From contig JAILBI010000104.1 in assembly GCA_024681175.1 (NCBI GenBank), positions 1 to 7,663 on the forward strand: 7,663 nucleotides of DNA, in the 5' to 3' direction. Under the pieces are notes generated by a model that was not told the DNA's origin, searched no databases, and was given only the letters and a program-made list of their open reading frames with translations. This document shows positions 1-4,276 of the stretch, in pieces. This DNA comes from Acholeplasmatales bacterium. Its GTDB lineage: Bacteria > Bacillota_I > Bacilli_A > Acholeplasmatales > Anaeroplasmataceae. Numbering within the stretch: the stretch's first letter is position 1; the number at the start of each line of letters is the position of its first letter. Made by a program: the position numbers and the translations under genes.

Positions 1-2
1 AA

Positions 3-212
3 TGCTATCCAAAAAGAAAAGAAATTATATTTAATATAGATTTAATGAGATATGATACTTTATATATAAGAAGTGTAATTTATCATGAATTAGCTCATTT
101 TTATGTATTAAATCATAGTGAAAGATTTTATAATTTATTAGAATCTGTATTTAAAAATTATAGATCTGTTCAAAAGGAAATGAAAAAAATAAAATATAAT
201 GATTTTATATAA
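3..212 (+). CDS. YgjP-like (DUF45/M48-type) metallopeptidase, C-terminal part only
   Basis: The frame is open from the window edge to a TAA at 210-212 and encodes 69 residues; the gene starts upstream of the window. Residues 28-32 read HELAH, a zinc-metalloprotease HExxH motif, followed five residues later by NHS (37-39) and an aromatic pair (F-Y at 41-42). The pattern HELAH-x4-NHS-x2-F(W/Y) is the hallmark of the YgjP/DUF45 family of small putative metal-dependent hydrolases, in which the third metal ligand is the His of NHS. A preceding N-x-x-L segment (11-14) also fits the family. The physiological substrate of this family is not well established. The usual FW is FY here, a mild change. 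There is no signal peptide or membrane segment in the visible part, so a cytoplasmic location is likely. The next gene, greA, has its own promoter just after the stop. Confidence 0.8.
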   Translation, partial: CYPKRKEIIFNIDLMRYDTLYIRSVIYHELAHFYVLNHSERFYNLLESVFKNYRSVQKEMKKIKYNDFI

Positions 213-214
213 TC

Positions 215-243
215 TTGATTTTTAAAAATGTTTTATTTATAAT
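215..243 (+). promoter_or_regulatory. sigma-A promoter of greA
   Basis: TTGATT (215-220) and a perfect TATAAT (238-243) are separated by exactly 17 bp. The predicted start is near 249-251, giving a leader of about 20 nt that carries the greA Shine-Dalgarno (AGGAGG, 258-263). The -35 box begins two bases after the stop codon of the upstream gene. Confidence 0.75.
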
Positions 244-269
244 AAAATAGTTATTTTAGGAGGCTTATT

Positions 270-716
270 ATGGCTAATGAAAAAGAAACTTTATTGACTA
301 AAGAAGGTTTACAAGAATTAGAAAAAGAATTAAACAGAAGAAAAGGCGAAGAACGTGAACGTATTTTAAAGGATATTGCTGACGCAAGAAGCCAAGGTGA
401 CTTATCAGAAAATGCTGATTATACTTCTGCAAGAGAAAACCAAGTTAAGAATGAACAAAGAATTTCTGAAATCGAAGAAATTATTAAAAATGTTAAAATT
501 ATTCGTGCTAAGAAAATTGTTGTTAGATTAAATGGTGGTCCTGAACAAACATATGAAATTAGAGGTTCAGAATCTGACCCATTTAAGAACCACATTTCAA
601 GTGAATCTCCACTTGCAAAAGCATGTGAAGGACACACTAATGGTGACGAATTTAATATGCATACAGAATCTGGTAAGGACATTTCTGTAAAACTTATTAA
701 GAGTGAAACTATCTAA
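270..716 (+). CDS. greA: Transcription elongation factor GreA
   Basis: GreA rescues backtracked RNA polymerase by inserting its coiled coil into the secondary channel and stimulating cleavage of the nascent RNA 3' end. The 148-residue product shows the N-terminal antiparallel coiled coil (about 1-76) with the tip motif GDLSENADY at 43-51. The acidic pair D44 and E47 corresponds to the catalytic tip residues D41 and E44 of E. coli GreA. The C-terminal FKBP-like domain is marked by SESDPF and ISSESPLAKA (about 95-117). The ATG at 270 follows AGGAGG at 258-263 with 6-nt spacing. The protein is about ten residues shorter than typical GreA (157-158). The missing part lies at the junction of the two domains (about 74-88), where the first strand of the C-terminal domain is normally found. 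The gene looks monocistronic, with a promoter before it and the hup promoter after it. Confidence 0.96.
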   Translation: MANEKETLLTKEGLQELEKELNRRKGEERERILKDIADARSQGDLSENADYTSARENQVKNEQRISEIEEIIKNVKIIRAKKIVVRLNGGPEQTYEIRGSESDPFKNHISSESPLAKACEGHTNGDEFNMHTESGKDISVKLIKSETI

Positions 717-738
717 AGTTAAAAAAAGTCATATTTTT

Positions 739-765
739 CAAGGTTTTTTTATATGAAAACCCTTG
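739..765. other. Imperfect inverted repeat overlapping the hup -35 box
   Basis: CAAGG (739-743) pairs with CCTTG (761-765). After one bulged C (760), TTTT (744-747) pairs with AAAA (756-759). The right arm enters the hup -35 hexamer (763-768). No T-run follows it, so it is a poor terminator for greA; it may be an operator-like dyad or simply incidental. No convincing intrinsic terminator for greA was seen in 717-822. Confidence 0.35.
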
Positions 766-791
766 CAATACTTGAATTTATTTAATATAAT
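763..791 (+). promoter_or_regulatory. sigma-A promoter of hup
   Basis: TTGCAA (763-768) and TATAAT (786-791) are spaced by 17 bp. Transcription is predicted to start near 798, leaving a leader of about 25 nt with the Shine-Dalgarno GGAGGA (812-817). Confidence 0.75.
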
Positions 792-822
792 AAATATAGA
801 CTTTTATTAATGGAGGAAAGAT

Positions 823-1101
823 ATGACAATAAAAGACATCGTAGTAGCAAATGCATGTGACAAATTTGATTTCACAAAGAAGGATGCAAAGGAATTTTTC
901 GATTTAGTATTCGAAACAATTAACGCTGAACTTAAATCAGGAAATAAGGTTCAAGTTAATGGCTTTGGTTCTTTCGAAGTAAAGACAGTTAAAGCTCGTG
1001 AAGGAAGAAATCCTAAAACTGGCGAAACTATTAAGATTGCAGCATCTAAGAAAGTTAATTTCAAAGTTGCAAAAGCTTTAAAGGATGAAATCAATAAGTA
1101 A
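823..1101 (+). CDS. hup: DNA-binding protein HU
   Basis: This is a nucleoid-associated dimeric protein that bends and compacts DNA without strong sequence preference. The 92-residue product has the family's usual length. The two N-terminal helices (about 3-38) are followed by the core GFGSF (47-51) and the DNA-binding arm signature with GRNPKTGE at 61-68. P64 in this arm corresponds to the proline that intercalates into the minor groove in HU. The C-terminal helix is lysine-rich (81-92). The ATG at 823 has GGAGGA at 812-817. A 17-bp-spaced promoter lies upstream and a strong intrinsic terminator downstream, so the main transcript is probably monocistronic. Whether the gene is hupA, hupB or hbs is not decidable here. 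IHF subunits share the fold, but a single short HU-like gene is the norm in Bacillota. Confidence 0.96.
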   Translation: MTIKDIVVANACDKFDFTKKDAKEFFDLVFETINAELKSGNKVQVNGFGSFEVKTVKAREGRNPKTGETIKIAASKKVNFKVAKALKDEINK

Positions 1102-1122
1102 TATCTACTATTGATAATTTTT

Positions 1123-1153
1123 AGGAAGAGCCTTTTTGGCTCTTTCTTTTTTT
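1123..1153 (+). terminator. Intrinsic terminator of hup
   Basis: The core stem AAGAGCC (1126-1132) / GGCTCTT (1138-1144) has a TTTTT loop. It extends outward through a G-T pair, a G-C pair and an A-T pair (to 1123/1147). A run of seven T residues (1147-1153) follows at once. The run ends directly against the Shine-Dalgarno of the ankyrin gene. Confidence 0.9.
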
Positions 1154-1163
1154 GGAGAAATAA

Positions 1164-2117
1164 ATGGATATTTTTGAAGCCTTATATCAAAATAATATTA
1201 CCTCAATTAAAAGATATTTAGAAAAAGAAGATATTAATATTAGAAATGAAAAAGGTCAATCATTATTAATTTCAGCTATCTTATATAATAATTATGAAAT
1301 GTTTGATTTATTATTAGATAATTTTATTAATGTTAACATTAAAGATAATTTTGGTCTTACTGCAGCTCATTATGCAGTAATAAATAATCATTTAGGCTTT
1401 TTAAAAACATTAATAAGATCTAAAGCTGATCTTGATATTGTAGATAATGATGGCGAAAATGTTTTATATAAAGCATGCCTTTATGGTAGAGAAAATATGA
1501 TCTCTTTAATTTTAGAAAAGAAGAGCTTTTATATTTTAGATACTAATAATAAGGGTGAATCATTATTTGATGCGATAGTAAGATCAAGAAATATGAATTT
1601 ACTTGAGCATATTAGATTATCATCTGATATATTAAATTCAAGAGACATATTTAAAAAGACTCCATTACATAAAGCAGCATTATCAGGTGATGTTGCGGTA
1701 TTATATTTTTTATTATCTAATAAAGCATTTGTTAATGCTAAGGATGAAAATTTATTAACTCCAATATATTATGCCATAATGGAAGAAAACTATTCTGCAG
1801 TTGATATGCTACTTAAATATGGTGCATTAGTTGATTTAACAGATATGAATAATAAAGATATATTTTCATATTGTAAAAGCTTAGAAATGAAGGAATATTT
1901 AAAAACTAAAATATCTGAATATAAGCCTTATGAATATAAAAAAATATATCCATTACATCATGCTATAATAGATAAGAATAATGATTTAATAAAATTATAT
2001 TTAAAAGAAAAAGGAACTATAAGAAAAGATTGTCATGAATATAGTCCCTATGATCTTGCAATATTAACTTATAATGAAAAATTAATTAAATATTTTACTA
2101 AGAAAAAGAATCTTTGA
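1164..2117 (+). CDS. Ankyrin-repeat protein of ten repeats
   Basis: The 317-residue protein is almost entirely a solenoid of 33-residue ankyrin units. By eye they fall at 1-27 (N-cap), 28-60, 61-93, 94-126, 127-160, 161-193, 194-226, 227-259, 260-288 and 289-317 (C-cap). The clearest are 61-93 (GLTAAHYAV) and 161-193 (KTPLHKAALSGD ending FVNAKD). Units 127-160, 227-259 and the last two are degenerate. No catalytic domain, signal peptide or membrane segment is visible, so it is probably a cytoplasmic protein-binding scaffold; its partner is unknown. The ATG at 1164 has GGAGA at 1154-1158, immediately after the T-run of the hup terminator. No TTG-17-TATAAT promoter lies in 1102-1163, so expression probably depends on readthrough from hup or a weak promoter. 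The gene looks more AT-rich than its neighbours, which may mean low constraint or transfer. Confidence 0.88.
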   Translation: MDIFEALYQNNITSIKRYLEKEDINIRNEKGQSLLISAILYNNYEMFDLLLDNFINVNIKDNFGLTAAHYAVINNHLGFLKTLIRSKADLDIVDNDGENVLYKACLYGRENMISLILEKKSFYILDTNNKGESLFDAIVRSRNMNLLEHIRLSSDILNSRDIFKKTPLHKAALSGDVAVLYFLLSNKAFVNAKDENLLTPIYYAIMEENYSAVDMLLKYGALVDLTDMNNKDIFSYCKSLEMKEYLKTKISEYKPYEYKKIYPLHHAIIDKNNDLIKLYLKEKGTIRKDCHEYSPYDLAILTYNEKLIKYFTKKKNL

Positions 2118-2142
2118 AATAATTAAAATCATCATTTATAAT
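2114..2142 (+). promoter_or_regulatory. Strong sigma-A promoter for a small RNA
   Basis: TTGAAA (2114-2119, 5 of 6 consensus bases) and a perfect TATAAT (2137-2142) are 17 bp apart. This is the best promoter match in the window. The -35 box overlaps the TGA stop of the ankyrin gene. The predicted start is near 2149-2151, and no open reading frame of any size follows before an intrinsic terminator. Confidence 0.8.
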
Positions 2143-2148
2143 AAAAGT

Positions 2149-2227
2149 GTAGGAAGCCTATTCAACAGGCTACCCCCGTAATATTTTTTCATTACAAGAG
2201 AAAGCACCGTTGCAGCGGTGTTTTTTT
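2149..2227 (+). ncRNA. Predicted structured small RNA, about 79 nt, family unknown
   Basis: A consensus promoter and an intrinsic terminator bracket about 79 nt that hold no plausible reading frame. Three hairpins can be drawn. H1 is AGCCT (2155-2159) / AGGCT (2167-2171) with loop ATTCAAC. H2 is GTAAT (2178-2182) / ATTAC (2191-2195) with a T-rich 8-nt loop. H3 is the terminator stem (2201-2209 / 2216-2224). The linker between H1 and H2 is ACCCCC (2172-2177), likely single-stranded. An alternative 4-bp hairpin TAGG/CCTA (2150-2160) competes with H1. It does not look like 4.5S, 6S, tmRNA, RNase P RNA or a tRNA. The order of a short GGCTA...CCG segment, a hairpin and a GCACCG...CGGTG terminator faintly recalls the 3' half of type II-A tracrRNAs, but no anti-repeat or cas gene is visible. 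Boundaries are predicted from the promoter and the T-run. Confidence 0.7.
2201..2227 (+). terminator. Intrinsic terminator of the small RNA
   Basis: CACCG (2205-2209) pairs with CGGTG (2216-2220). The stem extends outward by a G-T pair and three A-T pairs and inward by a T-G wobble. A seven-T run (2221-2227) follows. It would also stop readthrough from the ankyrin gene. Confidence 0.88.
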
Positions 2228-2234
2228 CTTTCAA

Positions 2235-2264
2235 TTGTGAACACAAATTAAAAATCGTTTTTAA
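2235..2264. repeat. Two small dyads upstream of the rimP promoter
   Basis: TTGTG-AA-CACAA (2235-2246) is a 5-bp inverted repeat. TTAAAAA-TCG-TTTTTAA (2248-2264) is a perfect 7-bp inverted repeat, but it contains only A/T pairs. They lie between the small-RNA terminator and the rimP -35 box. They could be operator sites, but such dyads are expected at some rate in AT-rich DNA. Confidence 0.3.
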
Positions 2265-2292
2265 GTAATTATTTCATTAAAAAAATAACCTA

Positions 2293-2321
2293 TTGATTAT
2301 TATTAAATAATAATATATAAT
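2293..2321 (+). promoter_or_regulatory. sigma-A promoter of the rimP-nusA-infB operon
   Basis: TTGATT (2293-2298) and TATAAT (2316-2321) are 17 bp apart. Transcription is predicted to start near 2328, giving a leader of about 50 nt that begins almost at once with a 9-bp hairpin. No other promoter of this quality was seen between here and the window end, so this is probably the main promoter of the operon. Confidence 0.75.
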
Positions 2322-2331
2322 TACTATGCAT

Positions 2332-2362
2332 TAAGAGAGGTGTTGGCCTCTCTTATATTTTT
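2332..2362 (+). promoter_or_regulatory. 5' leader hairpin of the rimP operon, possible attenuator
   Basis: TAAGAGAGG (2332-2340) and CCTCTCTTA (2347-2355) form a perfect 9-bp stem with loop TGTTGG (2341-2346), about 4 nt from the predicted transcript start. A short T-tract follows after ATA (five T at 2358-2362), weaker than the seven-T runs of the two clear terminators here. It may be an attenuator, a 5' stability hairpin or a target for a regulator. The rimP Shine-Dalgarno AAGGAG (2366-2371) lies just downstream and is not itself part of the stem. Confidence 0.6.
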
Positions 2363-2377
2363 GCTAAGGAGTATTGA

Positions 2378-2824
2378 ATGGATATTAATATTTGTAAAGA
2401 GATTTTAATGCCTTATTTAAAAGATCATAATTTAATTTATTATGATACAGAGCTTGTAAAAGAAGATTCTAATTTAATATTAAGAGTTATGATTGATTCT
2501 GATAATGGTATTGATCTTGATACATTAGCAGACGCTAATAACTATTTATCTGAAAGAATATCTAAATATGATTCAGATATGCCTGAATATATTTTAGAGG
2601 TATCAAGTCCTGGGGCAGAAAGATTATTAAGGAATGATGAGGAGATAACTAAATATATTGGCTCATATATTCATGTTGAAAAAGGTGAACAAATATATGA
2701 AGGTGTCTTATTATCATATGACTTAAATGAAGTAGAAGTAAGAGTTAATTTAAAAGGAAGATTTAAGAATTTCAAAATAGCTAAATCTGATATTACATTA
2801 ATTAGATTAGCTGTAAAAATTTAG
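2378..2824 (+). CDS. rimP: Ribosome maturation factor RimP
   Basis: RimP (YlxS in Bacillus) binds the maturing 30S subunit and helps late assembly, including S12 incorporation. The 148-residue product has the usual length and two-domain layout: an alpha/beta N-terminal domain (about 1-83) and an SH3-like C-terminal beta domain (about 84-148). The signature YILEVSSPGAERLL spans 71-84. The ATG at 2378 has AAGGAG at 2366-2371. The gene heads the operon rimP-nusA-ylxR-infB-rbfA, a conserved order in Bacillota. Its stop codon (TAG, 2822-2824) overlaps the nusA Shine-Dalgarno, which suggests translational coupling. The upstream leader contains a strong hairpin. Confidence 0.96.
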   Translation: MDINICKEILMPYLKDHNLIYYDTELVKEDSNLILRVMIDSDNGIDLDTLADANNYLSERISKYDSDMPEYILEVSSPGAERLLRNDEEITKYIGSYIHVEKGEQIYEGVLLSYDLNEVEVRVNLKGRFKNFKIAKSDITLIRLAVKI

Positions 2825-2836
2825 GAGGGGTTAAAA

Positions 2837-3946
2837 ATGATTAATCAAAAATTATTTGAAGCAGTTAGAGAACTTGCAAATGAAAAAGAATTAAGTAATG
2901 AAGATATTGAAGATATTATTAAAATTTCATTACAAACTGCATATAAGAAGGATCATCCTAATGGTCTTTGTATTGTAGAAGCTAATGCAGAAAACAATTC
3001 ATTAGTAATTAATGATGTTAAAAAGGTAGTTGAAGAATTACCAACTGAAGAGGTTGAGCTTGAAGAAGGAGAAATTAATTATCCTTTAATTACATTAGAA
3101 GAGGCTAAGAAAATTAAAGCTAGATGTAAGGTTGGAGATATTATCAAGACAAGTGTTAATTTCACTGATTTCTCTCGTTCAGCTATTCAAGCTACAAAGA
3201 GCATTTTAATGCAAAATATTAAAATTAAGCAAAGAAAGCAAGCTTATGAGCATTTCAGCCAATTACAAGGTGAAATGATTACAGCAGTTGTATCTAATGT
3301 ATTAGAGCGTGGTGTAATGCTTGATCTTGGCTTTAATGTTCAATCTTTCTTACCACAATCTGAAGTATATGAAAATGAAAAATTAATTATTGGTGATAAG
3401 ATTAGAGTTTATATCTTCTCAGTTGAAGAAGATACTAAGGGACCAAAAATTAAAGTATCTAGAAAAGATAAGAAGCTTGTTGAAAGATTACTTGAAAAAT
3501 ATATCCCTGAAATTAAAGATGGCACTATTGTAATTAAAGGTCTTGCAAGAGATCCTGGTGATAGATCTAAGGTTGCAGTATATTCTGAAAACCCAGATGT
3601 TGATGCAATTGGTGCATGTGTAGGTGAAGCAGGAAATAGAATCAAGCAGATTGTATCTGATCTTGGTGGTGAAAAAATCGACCTTTATAAATGGAGCGAA
3701 GATCCAGTAGAATTAGTTTCAAATTCTTTACAGCCTGCATCTGTTACAAAGGTTTTAGAGGTTAATAAAGTAGAAAAGACTTCAAAGGTTGTTGTACCTG
3801 ATGAGCATTTATCTTTAGCTATTGGTAAGCAAGGTCAAAATGTACGTCTTGCAGTTCAATCTTGTGGCTATAAGATTGATATTATGCCAACAAGTGAAGC
3901 CTTCGATCAAGGTTTATTAATAACTGAGGATACAAGAAAGAAATGA
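2837..3946 (+). CDS. nusA: Transcription termination/antitermination protein NusA
   Basis: NusA binds RNA polymerase and nascent RNA, promotes pausing and intrinsic termination, and takes part in rRNA antitermination. The 369-residue product has the N-terminal RNA-polymerase-binding domain (about 1-125), an S1 domain (about 136-210, with RGVMLDLGF), and two KH domains. KH1 carries G-E-A-G at 263-266 and KH2 carries G-K-Q-G at 330-333 within SLAIGKQGQNVRLA. There are no C-terminal acidic repeats, as is usual in Bacillota. In KH1 the GxxG loop has Ala where related proteins often have a basic residue, a mild change. The ATG at 2837 follows an unusually G-rich Shine-Dalgarno AGGAGGGG (2823-2830) that overlaps the rimP stop. 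The stop overlaps the ylxR start by 4 bp (ATGA). Confidence 0.97.
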   Translation: MINQKLFEAVRELANEKELSNEDIEDIIKISLQTAYKKDHPNGLCIVEANAENNSLVINDVKKVVEELPTEEVELEEGEINYPLITLEEAKKIKARCKVGDIIKTSVNFTDFSRSAIQATKSILMQNIKIKQRKQAYEHFSQLQGEMITAVVSNVLERGVMLDLGFNVQSFLPQSEVYENEKLIIGDKIRVYIFSVEEDTKGPKIKVSRKDKKLVERLLEKYIPEIKDGTIVIKGLARDPGDRSKVAVYSENPDVDAIGACVGEAGNRIKQIVSDLGGEKIDLYKWSEDPVELVSNSLQPASVTKVLEVNKVEKTSKVVVPDEHLSLAIGKQGQNVRLAVQSCGYKIDIMPTSEAFDQGLLITEDTRKK

Positions 3947-4209
3947 AAACAAGAAAAGAAATCGAAAGAACTTGTGTTGTAACAAGAGAAACATTAAGAA
4001 AAGATATGCTATTTAGAATCGTTAGAACTCCTGAGGGAAATGTTGAAATTGATCTTAAGGGAAAGAAAAATGGTAGAGGTGCATATTTAAAAAAAGATAA
4101 GGATGTTATCTTAAAGGCACAAAAGAATAAAATTTTAGATAAAGCATTAAATGTATCAGTTCCAGATAATATTTATGAAGATTTACTTTCGATGATTGAT
4201 ATGAATTAA
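3943..4209 (+). CDS. ylxR: YlxR (DUF448) family RNA-binding protein
   Basis: A small basic protein of 88 residues, the usual size for the YlxR family found between nusA and infB. The features seen are RTCVVTRE near the N-terminus (9-16), LFRIVR (23-28), a short strand with VEIDLKGK (34-41), and the signature GRGAYL (44-49). The first Cys of the common C-x2-C is present (C11); the second is Thr, as in several relatives. Family members have been described as nucleic-acid-associated regulators, and recent work links them to RNase P activity. The exact job here is not shown by the sequence. Its ATG overlaps the nusA stop (ATGA), so it is translationally coupled. The gene that usually follows, ylxQ, is absent. 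Confidence 0.92.
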   Translation: MKTRKEIERTCVVTRETLRKDMLFRIVRTPEGNVEIDLKGKKNGRGAYLKKDKDVILKAQKNKILDKALNVSVPDNIYEDLLSMIDMN

Positions 4210-4217
4210 AAATATAA

Positions 4218-4253
4218 AACTATCATACTCAAATTTGGGTTTAAATGTTAGTT
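4218..4253 (+). promoter_or_regulatory. Imperfect hairpin between ylxR and infB
   Basis: AACTATCAT (4218-4226) pairs with ATGTTAGTT (4245-4253) at eight of nine positions. An inner stem ACTCA (4227-4231) / TGGGT (4236-4240), including one T-G pair, continues it after a small 3' bulge. No T-run follows, so it is not an intrinsic terminator. It ends ten bases before the infB Shine-Dalgarno region and occupies the position where ylxQ normally lies. It may act in mRNA processing or infB translation control. Confidence 0.45.
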
Positions 4254-4262
4254 ATAAGAAAT

Positions 4263-4276
4263 GGGTGATTATATTG
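4263..4276 (+). promoter_or_regulatory. infB ribosome-binding site with TTG start
   Basis: GGTGAT (4264-4269) matches the downstream half of the full anti-SD complement (AGGAGGTGATC). Aligned this way the core would be about 8 nt from TTG at 4274-4276. The other upstream TTG (4235) has no Shine-Dalgarno and lies inside a hairpin, so 4274 is preferred. Confidence 0.65.

Noticed and set aside
419..682. Minus-strand open frame opposite greA, and similar ones opposite nusA (3409-3645) and infB (4394-4612, 5458-5739, 6256-6486)
   Set aside because: They lie fully within well-supported genes, lack ribosome-binding sites and encode no recognisable domain.
2155..2227. Resemblance of the small RNA to the 3' half of a type II-A tracrRNA (GGCTA...CCG, hairpin, GCACCG...CGGTG terminator)
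   Set aside because: Only about 15 nt would be left for an anti-repeat, these bases pair within H1, and no cas gene or repeat array is in the window. A search for cas9 and for a repeat complementary to 2118-2165 would settle it; a match would revive the idea.
2235..2246. TTGTGAACACAA as a Rex-type operator
   Set aside because: The Rex site is TTGTGAA-N4-TTCACAA; here the spacing is collapsed and the second half differs, so only a generic small dyad is supported.
2118..2377. Riboswitch or T-box controlling rimP
   Set aside because: No T-box motif and no recognisable aptamer core; two separate promoters and a terminator between them divide the region into two units.
4235..4273. Earlier TTG start of infB adding 13 residues
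   Set aside because: No Shine-Dalgarno precedes it, it sits in a hairpin, and the added residues are hydrophobic and unlike IF2; the TTG at 4274 has a GGTGAT site.
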